Assembly: GCF_019469205.1 (NCBI RefSeq)
Contig: NZ_CP048265.1
Span: forward strand, 62,001 to 126,000
Length of the DNA stretch: 64,000 bases
Direction: 5' to 3'
Source of the DNA: Gilliamella sp. ESL0405
GTDB taxonomy: Bacteria > Pseudomonadota > Gammaproteobacteria > Enterobacterales > Orbaceae
A program made the position numbers and the translations under genes. The notes below the pieces were generated by a model. It ran no database searches. It was not told the origin of the DNA and worked only from the letters and a program-made list of their open reading frames with translations. Of this stretch, positions 1 through 10,688 are shown piece by piece. How positions within the stretch are numbered: position 1 is the first letter of the stretch; the number at the start of each line of letters is the position of its first letter.

Positions 1-219
1 TGCTGAAAAGATTAAAATGGTGTTGTCGGGGACTTCACTAATCTCTTCGATAAAAATTGCCCCGAGTTGTTTAAGGCGATTTACCACATAGCGATTATGC
101 ACCACTTCGTGGCGAACATAAACCGGTGCGCCAAACAGTTCAATCGCTCTTTCAACAATGGTGATAGCACGATCAACACCGGCACAAAAACCGCGAGGAT
201 TAGCTAAAATAATTTGCAT
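1..219 (-). CDS. ispH: 4-hydroxy-3-methylbut-2-enyl diphosphate reductase, N-terminal part (cut by window edge)
   Basis: The reverse strand from an ATG at 219 reads [19 protein letters not shown] and stays open to base 1, so only the first 73 residues are present. This is the IspH/LytB N-terminus, with the first iron-sulfur cysteine in the GFCAGV motif (Cys12). In the family, IspH is a cytosolic [4Fe-4S] enzyme that makes IPP and DMAPP in the last step of the MEP isoprenoid pathway. It starts 2 bases after the lspA stop, so it is the last gene of the ribF-ileS-lspA-ispH operon. In E. coli, fkpB lies between lspA and ispH; it is absent here. Confidence 0.95.
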   Translation of the reverse strand, partial: MQIILANPRGFCAGVDRAITIVERAIELFGAPVYVRHEVVHNRYVVNRLKQLGAIFIEEISEVPDNTILIFSA

Positions 220-221
220 CG

Positions 222-692
222 TTATGGTGTCTTTTTCGGTTTTTTATAACTGCTGATAATAAACAATCCGATACCAACACAAATTGCGCAATCGGCAATA
301 TTAAACGTTGGGTAGTGCCAATTGCCAAAATTGACATCGAGAAAATCAACAACAAAACCATGATATAGCCGATCAAATAAGTTACCTAATGCACCGCCTA
401 AAATCATTGATAGAGAAAGGTTTTCTAATTTTTGCGAGCGATTATTGCGATAAAGCATATACACAATCACTGCACTGATAACTAAGGCAATAGCAGCCAG
501 CATTACTCTTTGCCCTTCAAAAATACTAAAGGCAGCGCCAATGTTACGCACATAGGTGATCGAAAAGAAGGGTAAGAGATTGACTGTTTCAAATAGTTCA
601 AATCTATCTAAAATATAAAATTTACTTGCAATATCGATGATGAAAACGACTATTGCCAATAACACCCAGTAAAGTCCGTTATCTTTTTTCAT
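222..692 (-). CDS. lspA: Lipoprotein signal peptidase (signal peptidase II)
   Basis: A 156-residue inner-membrane aspartyl protease that cleaves the signal peptide of diacylglyceryl-modified prolipoproteins. Four hydrophobic segments are visible. The family motifs are present: NIGAAF (residues 50-55), GNLFDR (103-108), the VVDF block with catalytic Asp116, and FNIAD with catalytic Asp134. The length is normal. It sits 106 bases downstream of ileS, a gap that holds two perfect hairpins, and 2 bases before ispH. Its substrates include the many lipoproteins encoded in this window (the 5286, 12313, 34780, 36491, 37814 and 39239 genes). No strong Shine-Dalgarno is visible before the ATG. Confidence 0.97.
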   Translation of the reverse strand: MKKDNGLYWVLLAIVVFIIDIASKFYILDRFELFETVNLLPFFSITYVRNIGAAFSIFEGQRVMLAAIALVISAVIVYMLYRNNRSQKLENLSLSMILGGALGNLFDRLYHGFVVDFLDVNFGNWHYPTFNIADCAICVGIGLFIISSYKKPKKTP

Positions 693-715
693 GTAGTTGG
701 CTCATTATGATATTA

Positions 716-770
716 CCGCCGACATTAGTCGGCGGAGAAGGTATTAAATTGCTATCGTATTGACGATAGC
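716..770 (-). promoter_or_regulatory. Two tandem perfect hairpins between ileS and lspA
   Basis: Two short inverted repeats lie side by side: CCGCCGAC at 716-723 with GTCGGCGG at 728-735 (4-base loop), and GCTATCGT at 751-758 with ACGATAGC at 763-770 (4-base loop). Neither is followed by a T-run on the - strand, so they do not look like simple terminators. In the mRNA they would separate the ileS and lspA messages and could act as stabilising or processing structures (inference). Confidence 0.6.
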
Positions 771-798
771 TTAATGGTTTATCGTGAGTGATTTACGG

Positions 799-3606
799 TT
801 AAGCAAAATGTCTTATTTCGCCGTTTCCGTGAATGTTTTGCTCACAGCGTTTACATAAATGCGTTGTCGGTTCATTATCAACAGTATAATGCCAGCAACG
901 TGGGCACTTATCGCCTTGTGCTTTCGCTAATTCAATTTTAAGACCGCTTATATCACTTTGTACTGCCTGTTGTGTTGCATTCTCAAGCGGTTTGACGCTT
1001 GCTTGTGAAGTGAGTAATACAAAGCGTAATTCATTTTCTAATTTCGCTAGTGCATTGGCGATATCCTTGTCAGCATAAAGCGTCACCGCCGCTTCAAGTG
1101 AACCGCCGATAACTTTATCGTTTCGTCCTTGTTCTAATACTTTATTCACTTCACTACGAATGGTGAGAATTTGTGCCCAATATTCACTATTTAACGCTTC
1201 ACTCTCCGGTAAAGTAAAGAGTTGGTTGTACCATTCATCTTCAAATACGAACTCTGATTTTTCATTTGCCGGTAAGTACTGCCAAATTTCATCAGCGGTA
1301 AAGGATAATACCGGTGCAATCCAACGCACCATAGCTTGCGCAATATGATATAACGCCGTTTGACAACTATGGCGAGCAATACTATCGCTTTTAGCGGTGT
1401 ATTGGCGATCTTTAATAATATCTAAATAGAATGATCCCATTTCAATTGAGCAAAATTGCATGATACGTTGTACCACTTTATGGAAATCATAACTTTCATA
1501 CGCTTGAATAATTTGTTCTTGCGCTTCTTTCGCCATGCTAACCGCCCAGCGATCAAGTATCACCATCTCTTCAGGTTTAACCATATTTTTAGCTGGATCA
1601 AAACCATTTAAGTTTGCCAGTAAGAAGCGAGCGGTGTTACGAATACGACGATAGCTGTCTGCTGCTCGTTTGATGATTTCATCTGAGTAGCTCATTTCAC
1701 CCGAATAATCGGTTGAGGCGATCCATAAACGTAAAATATCGGCGCCAAGTTTATTCATTACCTCTTGTGGGGTGACGATATTGCCTAGAGATTTAGACAT
1801 TTTACGCCCTTGACCGTCCACCACAAAACCGTGAGTTAATACTTGTTTGTAAGGGGCTTTATTGTCAATTGCTGTTGATAGCATTAATGATGACATAAAC
1901 CAACCACGGTGTTGATCAGAGCCTTCTAAATACATGTCGGCTTCGTGTCCTTCAAACTCCGGACGTACGCCTACAACTGAGAAGAAAGTTGATCCTGAAT
2001 CAAACCATACATCCAGTGTGTCTGGTACTTTGCGGTAATCATCGGCATCGGGGCCTAAGAGATCTTTAATATCGGCATCCCACCATGCTTGAATACCGTT
2101 TTGTTCAACCAATTTAGCCACTTTTTCTACTAATTGTAGTGTATCGGGATGTAACTCTTCGGTTTCTTTGTGGACAAATAACGTCATAGGTACGCCCCAT
2201 GTACGTTGACGAGAGATACACCAGTCCGGACGATTAGCGACCATTGTTTCAATTCGAGCTTGTCCCCAATCCGGGATCCAGCGCACTTGTTTGATCTCTT
2301 TTAGCGATTGCGCACGTAAACCTTGTTTGTCCATGCTGATGAACCATTGTGGTGTTGCACGGTAAATAACCGGTGTTTTATGGCGCCAGCAACATGGATA
2401 ACTATGTTCGATATTCTCAAAGTGTAATAACGCATTGTGCTCTTTTAAGATCTCAACGACGACTTTATTGGCTTTAAACACAAAAAGACCATCTAAACCG
2501 GCGCCGGTGCCCGGTAAATAACAGCCATTACCGCCAACCGGGTTAGCTACTTCAAGTCCATATTTTTGACCGACTAAAAAGTCTTCTGCACCATGGCCGG
2601 GCGCTGTGTGCACTGCACCAGTACCGGCATCAACAGTTACATGTTCACCCAGTACAATCGGCTCATCAAAATCAAGGAAAGGGTGTTTAAAACGTAATAG
2701 CTCAAGTGCATCACCTTTACAGCTGCCAAGGACTTTCCAGTCTGAAATTTCGGCACGCTTCATGACTGATTCGACCAGATCAGTGGCTAAAATTAAGCAC
2801 TCTTTATCGTTTATTTGTACCAGTTGATACTCAAATTCAGCATTTAAGGCAATACCACGGCTAGCCGGTAATGTCCAAGGTGTGGTTGTCCAAATCACGG
2901 CATAAATGGTTAAATCGGTATTTACGCCAAATTTACTTGCAACTGTTTGGTTATCTACGGCTTTAAATTTTACATCGATTGCCGGTGAAGATTTATCATA
3001 ATATTCAACTTCAGCTTCGGCCAATGAAGACATACAATCAGTACACCAGTAAACCGGTTTAGCCCCTTTGACTAAATGCCCATTTTGAATCACTTTACCT
3101 AATGCTCGAATAATATTCGCTTCGGTATCGAAATTCATTGTACGGTAAGGGTTTTGCCAATCACCAAGGACACCCATGCGGATAAAATCGGCTTTTTGTA
3201 GCTCAACTTGTGAAGCAGCATAATCACGACAAATTTGACGAAATTCAGCAGGCGTTACTTTTACCCCCGGTTTACCGACTTGTTCTTCAACTTTCTGCTC
3301 AATTGGCAAACCATGACAGTCCCATCCTGGAATATACGGGGAGTCATAGCCACTTAAGCCTTTTGATTTGATAATAATATCTTTAATTATTTTATTAACT
3401 GCATGACCGATATGAAGTTTGCCGTTGGCATAAGGCGGGCCGTCGTGCAAAATAAATGCTTTCTTGCCTTTTTTGACTTGACGAATTTTGCGATAAAGTT
3501 CTTTATCGTACCAATTTTGCAACATTGCCGGTTCACGTTTGGCAAGATCGCCTCGCATTGGGAAACCGGTTTCCGGTAAATTCAAGGTATTTTTATAATC
3601 TGTCAT
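799..3606 (-). CDS. ileS: Isoleucyl-tRNA synthetase
   Basis: A 935-residue class I aminoacyl-tRNA synthetase that charges tRNA-Ile in the cytosol and edits misactivated valine. The HIGH signature is at residues 65-68 (KLHIGHAV) and KMSKS lies near residue 600 ([10 protein letters not shown]). The CP1 editing domain is between them, and a C-terminal zinc finger of four cysteines (CPRCW and CKRC) closes the protein. Length is typical of the bacterial IleS type (E. coli 938). It starts 38 bases downstream of ribF and precedes lspA, the usual gammaproteobacterial order. Confidence 0.99.
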   Translation of the reverse strand: MTDYKNTLNLPETGFPMRGDLAKREPAMLQNWYDKELYRKIRQVKKGKKAFILHDGPPYANGKLHIGHAVNKIIKDIIIKSKGLSGYDSPYIPGWDCHGLPIEQKVEEQVGKPGVKVTPAEFRQICRDYAASQVELQKADFIRMGVLGDWQNPYRTMNFDTEANIIRALGKVIQNGHLVKGAKPVYWCTDCMSSLAEAEVEYYDKSSPAIDVKFKAVDNQTVASKFGVNTDLTIYAVIWTTTPWTLPASRGIALNAEFEYQLVQINDKECLILATDLVESVMKRAEISDWKVLGSCKGDALELLRFKHPFLDFDEPIVLGEHVTVDAGTGAVHTAPGHGAEDFLVGQKYGLEVANPVGGNGCYLPGTGAGLDGLFVFKANKVVVEILKEHNALLHFENIEHSYPCCWRHKTPVIYRATPQWFISMDKQGLRAQSLKEIKQVRWIPDWGQARIETMVANRPDWCISRQRTWGVPMTLFVHKETEELHPDTLQLVEKVAKLVEQNGIQAWWDADIKDLLGPDADDYRKVPDTLDVWFDSGSTFFSVVGVRPEFEGHEADMYLEGSDQHRGWFMSSLMLSTAIDNKAPYKQVLTHGFVVDGQGRKMSKSLGNIVTPQEVMNKLGADILRLWIASTDYSGEMSYSDEIIKRAADSYRRIRNTARFLLANLNGFDPAKNMVKPEEMVILDRWAVSMAKEAQEQIIQAYESYDFHKVVQRIMQFCSIEMGSFYLDIIKDRQYTAKSDSIARHSCQTALYHIAQAMVRWIAPVLSFTADEIWQYLPANEKSEFVFEDEWYNQLFTLPESEALNSEYWAQILTIRSEVNKVLEQGRNDKVIGGSLEAAVTLYADKDIANALAKLENELRFVLLTSQASVKPLENATQQAVQSDISGLKIELAKAQGDKCPRCWHYTVDNEPTTHLCKRCEQNIHGNGEIRHFA

Positions 3607-3644
3607 GCTGATTTATTCCAGTTAATTTTGTTGATACTACTTTC

Positions 3645-4583
3645 TTAATTGGTTAATTGTGCACTGATCTTTTTAGCAGTGCAAACATCTTGTGTAATTT
3701 GTTCTTTTAATTCAGTTAATGAGTTAAATTTTTTCTCATCACGCAATTTTTTAACGAAGGTGACGTCTAAATATTGTCCATAAAGATCACCTGAAAAGTC
3801 AAATAGATTCACTTCTAAAATGGCTTTTTTTCCTTCAATAGTTGGTCTTATGCCTATATTGGCAATGCCGTGATAAGATTGCTGGCTACAACTATTTTTG
3901 ACCTTCACTAAATAGACACCTTGCAAGGCTGGTTTTTTGCGGTGTAAATGAATATTCGCTGTTGGAAACCCTAACTGCCTTGCTAACGCATTGCCATGTA
4001 TCACTCGACCAGCAATGGCGTAATTTCGACCTAACAGGCAATGTGCCAATTGAAAATCATTATTGGATAATGCTTTTCGAACTGCCGTACTGCTAACCCG
4101 TAAATGATCAAAGACAAAAGTCGGGATACTTTCTACCGCAAAGCCATAAGTTTGGGCATAGTGCTCAAGTAAGTTTATATCCCCTTTACGTTCATAGCCA
4201 AAGCGAAAATCATCACCAATAGCAATATATTTGGCTTGTAACTTATTTATCAACCAATCTTGGATAAAATCGTCAGCAGACATTTTGGCAAAAGTTTGGT
4301 TGAAGGGTATCGCAATAATATAATCTATGCCGAGTTTTTCAATTAAAATCACTTTTTCTTGAAATGAGGTTAATCGGGAAGGGGCATTGTCCGGGCAAAA
4401 AAACTCTAACGGTTGTGGTTCAAATAACATCACAACAGTCGGTAGATTTAATCTTTTACCTTGGGTAATTAAATGGTTAATTAATTGCTGATGTCCTAAA
4501 TGTACGCCGTCAAAATTGCCCAATGTCAGTACACACTGGGAAACTTGATTTTTTATATTAGCAATACCGCGAATGATCTTCAT
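3645..4583 (-). CDS. ribF: Bifunctional riboflavin kinase / FAD synthetase
   Basis: A 312-residue cytosolic enzyme that phosphorylates riboflavin to FMN and then adenylylates FMN to FAD. The N-terminal FMN adenylyltransferase domain has the nucleotidyltransferase motif GNFDGVHLGHQQL near residues 22-34. The C-terminal kinase domain carries the GFPTANI motif (near residue 205) and the EVNLFDFSGDLYGQ region. Length matches E. coli RibF (313). It is the first gene of the ribF-ileS-lspA-ispH operon. The 199 bases upstream contain no gene. Confidence 0.98.
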   Translation of the reverse strand: MKIIRGIANIKNQVSQCVLTLGNFDGVHLGHQQLINHLITQGKRLNLPTVVMLFEPQPLEFFCPDNAPSRLTSFQEKVILIEKLGIDYIIAIPFNQTFAKMSADDFIQDWLINKLQAKYIAIGDDFRFGYERKGDINLLEHYAQTYGFAVESIPTFVFDHLRVSSTAVRKALSNNDFQLAHCLLGRNYAIAGRVIHGNALARQLGFPTANIHLHRKKPALQGVYLVKVKNSCSQQSYHGIANIGIRPTIEGKKAILEVNLFDFSGDLYGQYLDVTFVKKLRDEKKFNSLTELKEQITQDVCTAKKISAQLTN

Positions 4584-4782
4584 GAAAATGTGTTATTTAA
4601 CTGTGTAATTTAACTCAAGTAGCCGAGAATTATACCAATCTTTCTTGAAGATGCACGTAATATAAAGCTGATTTTTGGTCGTTTTGTCTTTGAGTTTTGG
4701 CTTTTAATTGGTGTTAAATAATCAATCTGCATACGACTGGTTCAAAAATCCGCTCTAGTTAAGTTGGCGTAAATATTGATTG

Positions 4783-5286
4783 TTACCAAAAAATCCGACA
4801 ATAAGCCAGCTCTTTGGCTCGTTTTTTATATTCTTCTTGTTGCGCGGTAGGAATAAAAAAACGGTTTTTTTCTATCTCTTCGCACTCTTTTACATCACTT
4901 TTAATATGCTCTGCTTCTTCTTTTGATATTCGAAAGAAAAAGGTACTAAATATACCGATTTTTGAATCGTCATCATCATCCATAGTGACTTTATTTTCTA
5001 AATCAAACATTCTTTTGGAAGGATAAGCCAGTCCGTCGAATAAGTCTTGTGATTTAGTGAGTTTTCGCATCGCAATGGTTTGCTCATTACCATAAACGTA
5101 GTTTTCGTTGATAAAGTAATTGTCGCCTTGTTTACTTATTTCAACAATATTGGCGATCGTTGCCGTATGTTTATAATCCGGGCCACCTTCAACCCAAAAA
5201 CCGATAAATTTATCTTCATTATTTCGTTGCGGTTCAGAACATGCTGTAATCAAAAATACCGTAAAAATGAGTGATAAATATTTCAT
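4783..5286 (-). CDS. Putative lipoprotein of unknown function
   Basis: A 167-residue protein with a lipoprotein signal peptide: a charged start, a hydrophobic stretch, and lipobox ITAC with the predicted lipidated Cys16. The mature part is acidic, with a run of five Asp near residue 105 and two further cysteines (one in the KECEE region, one in the C-terminal YCRIFW), which could form a disulfide. I do not recognise a family. It lies alone between ribF and folE on the same strand, 17 bases downstream of the folE stop, so it may be co-transcribed with folE. Confidence 0.75.
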   Translation of the reverse strand: MKYLSLIFTVFLITACSEPQRNNEDKFIGFWVEGGPDYKHTATIANIVEISKQGDNYFINENYVYGNEQTIAMRKLTKSQDLFDGLAYPSKRMFDLENKVTMDDDDDSKIGIFSTFFFRISKEEAEHIKSDVKECEEIEKNRFFIPTAQQEEYKKRAKELAYCRIFW

Positions 5287-5303
5287 TGAATATCCTTATA
5301 GTG

Positions 5304-5960
5304 TTAGTGATTTAAAGCCCTTAAAAACTCCTGCCTTGTACTTGGGTTGGTTTTAAATCCACCACCTAATGCCGTTGTGGTTGTCATGCTACTGGAATCT
5401 TTAATGCCTCTGGCTTTGACACAATAGTGAGTTGCATCAATTGAAACTGCCACATTTACCGTCCCTAGTAAGGTTTGAAGGGCAACGAGAATTTGTTGAG
5501 TTAACCTTTCTTGTACTTGTGGGCGTGAGGCAAAAAATTCGACAATTCGGTTAATTTTGGATAAGCCGATAACTTTATCTTTCGGGATATAAGAGACGGT
5601 CGCTTTACCGTCAATGGTGACAAAATGGTGTTCACACACACTGGTTAAGGTGATATCACGAACGGTTATCATCTCGTCAACTTGCATTTTATTTTCAATC
5701 AGTGTGATTTTCGGGAAATTCTCGTAATACAGTCCGGAAAAAATCTCATCGACATACATTTTAGAAACACGATGTGGCGTTTCGGCAAGACTGTCATCGG
5801 TCAGATCCAATTCCATTAACTGCATGATCTGACGAAAATGCTCTTCGATTTTTGCCTTGCGTTCACTATTATCCATTGCTAAACGACAAGAAGGGGTTTC
5901 AAGATTTTTTGCTGCCAGTGCGGCTTTAACTTTTTGTGCAGCAATGCTTAATTCTGTCAT
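5304..5960 (-). CDS. folE: GTP cyclohydrolase I
   Basis: A 218-residue cytosolic enzyme that converts GTP to 7,8-dihydroneopterin triphosphate, the entry step of folate synthesis. Zinc and catalytic residues are visible in the CEHHF motif, in HYCVKARGI and in the central [10 protein letters not shown] block. The open frame extends 14 codons further to 6002, but I chose the ATG at 5960. [15 protein letters not shown] aligns with the E. coli N-terminus, and a TATAAT-like -10 at 5996-5991 (- strand) would lie inside the longer version. It is divergent from polA. Confidence 0.97.
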   Translation of the reverse strand: MTELSIAAQKVKAALAAKNLETPSCRLAMDNSERKAKIEEHFRQIMQLMELDLTDDSLAETPHRVSKMYVDEIFSGLYYENFPKITLIENKMQVDEMITVRDITLTSVCEHHFVTIDGKATVSYIPKDKVIGLSKINRIVEFFASRPQVQERLTQQILVALQTLLGTVNVAVSIDATHYCVKARGIKDSSSMTTTTALGGGFKTNPSTRQEFLRALNH

Positions 5961-6092
5961 GGCTAAATACTCGGGCGAAAAAGATACCGTATTATATAAC
6001 ACTCGTTATTTAATATACAGTTTTTTACTTTGCGTTTTCTATTTAAACACCTTATTTACCCTAAACTTCTTTACACTATATTATCGTCAATA

Positions 6093-6123
6093 ATGACAAT
6101 ATTATCGCTAATTGGGGTATACT
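6093..6123 (+). promoter_or_regulatory. Probable sigma-70 promoter of polA
   Basis: The -10 hexamer TATACT is at 6118-6123, and an imperfect -35, ATGACA, is at 6093-6098 (19-base spacing). It lies 37 bases before the polA ATG in the polA-folE divergent region. This is a sequence match only. Confidence 0.4.
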
Positions 6124-6159
6124 GTTTGGTAACGTTTTTAATAAACTTGGGTAACTATA

Positions 6160-8934
6160 ATGCCAAATAAAACACCAATCATTTTAATTGATGGATCTTC
6201 TTACCTTTACCGTGCTTTTTTTGCATGTCCGCCATTAACCAATGCCAAAGGTGAACCGACCGGGGCTATTTTTGGTGTGATTAATATGATTCGTAGCTTA
6301 ATTAACCAATATAATCCTACCCATATTGCCGTTGTATTTGATGCGAAAGGTGGATCGTTTAGAAACGAAATTTACAGCGAATATAAAGCCACTCGTGAAG
6401 CCATGCCGGAAAACTTGCGTCCGCAAATTGAGCCGATCCATAACATTTTAAAAGCCATGGGCTTGCCGTTACTTTGCATTGATGGGGTAGAAGCTGATGA
6501 TGTAATTGGGACACTGGCAAAACAAGCCGAAAAAGAAAATCATCATGTGTTAATTAGCACCGGTGATAAAGATATGGCGCAGCTGGTCAGCGATAAAGTG
6601 ACATTGATTAATACCATGAACAATACCTTGCTTGATCCAAAAGGTGTCATGGAAAAATTTGGTGTACCGCCCGAAAAGATTATCGACTACTTAGCCTTAA
6701 GGGGCGATTCATCGGATAATATCCCCGGTGTGCCAGGCGTGGGTGAAAAAACGGCACAAAGTTTATTAACTGAATTTAATAGCGTTAAAGATATCTATCA
6801 ACGTTTAGATGACATTGAAAAGTTATCAATTCGTGGGGCGAAATCTTTAAAACAAAAACTGATCGACAACCAAAAAGAAGCCGAACTGTCCTATTTATTG
6901 GCTACGATCAAAACCGATGTGAAGTTAGATTTTTCTAACGAGCAGCTTATCGCCGGTGATATTGATGTTAACGCTTTAAACGAACTATTTGCCTATTACG
7001 GCTTTCATCGCTGGCAAAAAGAGTTAATCTCCGGTAGCTTTTTAAAACAGCAAAAAGCATCGGCGGCGATTATCAGCAGTAACCTATCACTATTTGGGCA
7101 GGATGAATCGCCAGCGCAAACTAGATCGACCGATTATCAATGTATTTTAACCGATGAGCAATTAGATAGCTGGATTGTAAAATTAACCAATAGCACGCAA
7201 TTTGCCTTCGATACGGAAACCGATAATGTTGATCATGTGCATGCTAAATTAGTCGGGATTTCGTTAAGCGTCACCCCGCATCAAGCGGCCTATATTCCGC
7301 TTGCTCATCACTATCTAGGCGTACCAGAGCAGCTTGCGCTTGATAGTGTGCTGGCGAAATTAAAACCGGTATTAGAAAACCCTAATATTAAAAAAATTGC
7401 CCAAAATGCTAAGTTTGATTACAGCGTACTGGCAAACTATGGCATTAAGGTGCAAGGTATCGCTTATGACACCATGCTTGAGTCGTATGTACTTAACAGT
7501 ACCGAAAGGCACGATATGGACAGTTTAGCGAGCCGTTATTTAAATTATAAAACCATTACTTATAATGAACTGACTAAGCAAGATAAGAAACAACTGACAA
7601 TTGATGCTATTGAGGTTGAAAAAACGACCCAGTATGCGGCGGAAGATGCCGATATAACTCTACAACTGCATGAAAAATTGTGGCCGGAACTGTCTAAAGA
7701 AGCAGAACTAACCAAGTTATTTACTGATATTGAAATGCCGTTAGCTATCGTATTGGCGGAAATGGAAAGAACCGGTGTTCTGGTGGATGCCAAACAGTTA
7801 AACGACTATTCACACGAACTGGCACAACAGTTAAAAGCAATTGAAGCAGAGCTACAATCGCTGGCCGGTGAAAAATTCAATCCGGCTTCACCAAAACAGA
7901 TTCAAGCGATTTTGTTTGAAAAGCATCAACTGCCGGTATTGAAAAAAACGCCGAAAGGTGATCCGTCAACCAGTGAAGATGTGCTGAGCGAATTGGCAAA
8001 TGAGTATGAGTTACCACGCATGATTTTATTTTATCGTGGGCTTGCCAAACTGAAAAATACCTATACCGATAAATTGCCATTGATGATAAGTCCAATCGAT
8101 CATCGTATTCATACCAATTATAATCAAATTGGTACTGTAACCGGTCGCTTATCATCAAACGATCCAAATTTGCAAAATATTCCGGTACGCAATGAAGAGG
8201 GGCGTCGAATTCGCCAAGCATTTATTGCACCAAAAGGCTATAAAATTATTTCGGCTGACTATTCGCAAATTGAACTGCGCATTATGGCGCATCTTTCACA
8301 AGATAAGAGCCTACTTAATGCTTTTGCCCATGATAAAGATATTCACCGGGTAACTGCCAGTGAAATTTTAAGTAAACCGGAATCCGAAGTGACATCAGAA
8401 GAGCGTCGACGCGCTAAAGCGGTCAATTTTGGATTGATTTACGGTATGAGTGCATTTGGTCTATCCAAACAGATAAATATCGCCCGCAAAGAAGCGCAGT
8501 TTTATATCGATCGTTATTTTGAGCGTTATCCGGGTGTGCAAAACTATATGGAACAAACCCGCCAACTTGCTGCTCAGCAAGGGTACGTGCAAACGCTATC
8601 CGGCCGGCGGTTATATCTTCCTAAAATCACCTCAACTAATGGCATTGAAAAACGTGCTGCCGAACGTGCGGCAATTAATGCTCCAATGCAAGGGACAGCA
8701 GCTGACATTATTAAAACCGCCATGATTAAAATGAGTGACTGGATAAAAAGTCAACCAAACGGCAATATTAATATGGTGATGCAAGTTCACGATGAATTAG
8801 TGTTTGAAGTGAAAGAGGAACTGGTTGATAACTATTGTTCTAAAATTAAATCAATCATGGAAAACTGTTATCAATTATCGGTACCTTTAAAAGTCGATGT
8901 CGGTATTGGTAATAACTGGGATGAGGCACATTAA
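6160..8934 (+). CDS. polA: DNA polymerase I
   Basis: A 924-residue repair and Okazaki-fragment polymerase with all three domains. The N-terminal 5'-3' nuclease (1 to about 290) has Asp clusters such as GVEADDVIG and GDSSDNIPGV. The 3'-5' proofreading domain is intact, with FDTETDN, NAKFDY and the AAEDAD motif. The polymerase domain has motif A (DYSQIELR), motif B (RRAKAVNFGLIYG) and motif C (QVHDELVFE). Length is close to E. coli (928). It stands alone with its own promoter. The 263 bases downstream hold no convincing gene. Confidence 0.99.
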   Translation: MPNKTPIILIDGSSYLYRAFFACPPLTNAKGEPTGAIFGVINMIRSLINQYNPTHIAVVFDAKGGSFRNEIYSEYKATREAMPENLRPQIEPIHNILKAMGLPLLCIDGVEADDVIGTLAKQAEKENHHVLISTGDKDMAQLVSDKVTLINTMNNTLLDPKGVMEKFGVPPEKIIDYLALRGDSSDNIPGVPGVGEKTAQSLLTEFNSVKDIYQRLDDIEKLSIRGAKSLKQKLIDNQKEAELSYLLATIKTDVKLDFSNEQLIAGDIDVNALNELFAYYGFHRWQKELISGSFLKQQKASAAIISSNLSLFGQDESPAQTRSTDYQCILTDEQLDSWIVKLTNSTQFAFDTETDNVDHVHAKLVGISLSVTPHQAAYIPLAHHYLGVPEQLALDSVLAKLKPVLENPNIKKIAQNAKFDYSVLANYGIKVQGIAYDTMLESYVLNSTERHDMDSLASRYLNYKTITYNELTKQDKKQLTIDAIEVEKTTQYAAEDADITLQLHEKLWPELSKEAELTKLFTDIEMPLAIVLAEMERTGVLVDAKQLNDYSHELAQQLKAIEAELQSLAGEKFNPASPKQIQAILFEKHQLPVLKKTPKGDPSTSEDVLSELANEYELPRMILFYRGLAKLKNTYTDKLPLMISPIDHRIHTNYNQIGTVTGRLSSNDPNLQNIPVRNEEGRRIRQAFIAPKGYKIISADYSQIELRIMAHLSQDKSLLNAFAHDKDIHRVTASEILSKPESEVTSEERRRAKAVNFGLIYGMSAFGLSKQINIARKEAQFYIDRYFERYPGVQNYMEQTRQLAAQQGYVQTLSGRRLYLPKITSTNGIEKRAAERAAINAPMQGTAADIIKTAMIKMSDWIKSQPNGNINMVMQVHDELVFEVKEELVDNYCSKIKSIMENCYQLSVPLKVDVGIGNNWDEAH

Positions 8935-9197
8935 TTGTTGCTATCGTCAGGTTGTCAAAAAGTGGTGGTTTTATACTTAAACGTAGGGTAAATCTGAAAC
9001 TTCTTGACAAAATAGTGATTGATTTTAAGCCGCTAACTGGCTATTGCTCAAACCCTTTAGCGTGTTAAAATAAACCACTAAACCAAATTTATATCAAAAT
9101 GTTATTACTTTACCAATGTTGGTTGGTAAGTTTGATAAAAGGGCACTGATAACGATCATCGTTTTGGTGTTCTTTTTGTTATTATTAGGATTATTTC

Positions 9198-10622
9198 ATG
9201 AAAATCAAAACCCGTTTCGCACCAAGTCCGACTGGTTATTTACACGTAGGTGGTGCACGTACTGCGCTTTATTCTTGGCTTTATACTCGTCATGCACAAG
9301 GTGCATTTGTGTTGCGTATTGAAGATACCGATCTCGAACGTTCAACGCCGGAAGCGATAGAAGCGATTATGGAAGGAATGAATTGGTTAAAATTATCATG
9401 GGATGAAGGCCCGTATTTCCAGACAAAACGTTTTGATCGTTATAATCAAGTTATTGACGAAATGTTAGCCAATGGGTCAGCTTATCGTTGTTACTGTTCA
9501 AAAGAGCGCCTTGAAAAGTTGCGTGAAGAGCAAATGGCGAAAGGCGAAAAAGCACGTTATGACGGCCATTGCCGTTGTGATGAAGTACAAAAACAACATA
9601 ACCATAACGAGCCACATGTTGTGCGTTTCGCTAACCCTGTTGACGGGGTTGTGGTGTTTAACGATCTCATTCGTGGCCCAATTGAAATTGCGAATAAAGA
9701 GCTTGATGATTTAATCATTCGCCGTACTGACGGTTCGCCAACTTATAATTTCTGTGTGGTGGTCGATGATTGGGATATGGAAATTACCCATGTGATTCGT
9801 GGTGAAGATCATATCAATAATACGCCTCGTCAAATTAATATACTTAAAGCTTTAGGAGCGCCACTGCCTGAATATGGTCATGTTTCGATGATTTTAGGTG
9901 ATGACGGGCAAAAATTATCTAAACGCCATGGTGCGGTGAGTGTGATGCAGTATCGTGATGACGGTTACCTACCGGAAGCCTTGTTAAATTATTTAGTCCG
10001 ACTCGGCTGGTCACATGGCGATCAAGAGATATTTTCAGTACCTGAAATGGTTAGCTATTTCTCGTTAGATGCGGTCAGTAAATCGGCCAGTGCTTTTAAT
10101 ACTGAAAAGTTATTATGGTTAAATCATCACTATATTAATCATTTAGATGCTGATTATGTCGCACAGCACTTAATGTGGCACATCAATCAACAAGGTTATG
10201 ATTTAACTCAAGGGCCGGATTTAATTACTATCATCAAATTATTTGGTGAGCGCTCAAAAACCCTTAAAGAAATGGCTGAAGCATGCCGCTATTGCTATCA
10301 AGATTTTGATGATTTTGATGCCGATGCTGCCAAAAAACATTTACGTCCGGTGGCAAAAGCACCATTAGAGCTGATTAAAACCAAAATTGCAGCGATTGCG
10401 GATTTTGATTGGCAAATCGATAAAATTCATCATGCTATTGAAGCAACCGCTAGCGAACTTGATGTCGGTATGGGCAAAGTGGGTATGCCGTTACGTGTTG
10501 CAGTAACTGGCATCGGTCAATCACCGTCAGTGGATGCGACCGTGTTTGCCGTTGGTAAAAAACGGGCTTTAGCGAGAATTGATAAAGCACTGGCTTATAT
10601 TGCACAACGGGAACAGGCTTAA
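9198..10622 (+). CDS. gltX: Glutamyl-tRNA synthetase
   Basis: A 474-residue class I synthetase that charges tRNA-Glu. The HIGH-type motif is HVGG near residues 17-20 ([16 protein letters not shown]). KLSKR is near residue 237. A zinc-type cluster of YCYC-like and GHCRC cysteines lies near residues 96-126, as in the E. coli enzyme. The start follows an A/T-rich leader, and [13 protein letters not shown] is the usual family N-terminus. It lies 263 bases after polA, and a GC-rich hairpin directly follows the stop. Confidence 0.98.
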   Translation: MKIKTRFAPSPTGYLHVGGARTALYSWLYTRHAQGAFVLRIEDTDLERSTPEAIEAIMEGMNWLKLSWDEGPYFQTKRFDRYNQVIDEMLANGSAYRCYCSKERLEKLREEQMAKGEKARYDGHCRCDEVQKQHNHNEPHVVRFANPVDGVVVFNDLIRGPIEIANKELDDLIIRRTDGSPTYNFCVVVDDWDMEITHVIRGEDHINNTPRQINILKALGAPLPEYGHVSMILGDDGQKLSKRHGAVSVMQYRDDGYLPEALLNYLVRLGWSHGDQEIFSVPEMVSYFSLDAVSKSASAFNTEKLLWLNHHYINHLDADYVAQHLMWHINQQGYDLTQGPDLITIIKLFGERSKTLKEMAEACRYCYQDFDDFDADAAKKHLRPVAKAPLELIKTKIAAIADFDWQIDKIHHAIEATASELDVGMGKVGMPLRVAVTGIGQSPSVDATVFAVGKKRALARIDKALAYIAQREQA

Positions 10623-10634
10623 GCATAATATTGA

Positions 10635-10657
10635 TTGCCGGGTAAAAACCCCGGCAA
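10635..10657 (+). terminator. Hairpin after gltX
   Basis: TTGCCGGG at 10635-10642 pairs perfectly with CCCGGCAA at 10650-10657 across a 7-base loop. The sequence after it (TTGGCTTTC) has no strong T-run. It is either a weak terminator or a partial attenuator between gltX and the ydbH-like gene. Confidence 0.5.
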
Positions 10658-10688
10658 TTGGCTTTCTGGCAATATTGAGAGTTTACTT

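Noticed and set aside
5961..6002. Longer N-terminus for folE.
   Set aside because: It overlaps a -10 element and does not match the family start.
8960..9070. Spot 42-like small RNA downstream of polA (a GTAGGGTA start resembles E. coli spf).
   Set aside because: The position fits, but the rest does not align and no terminator hairpin with T-run follows.
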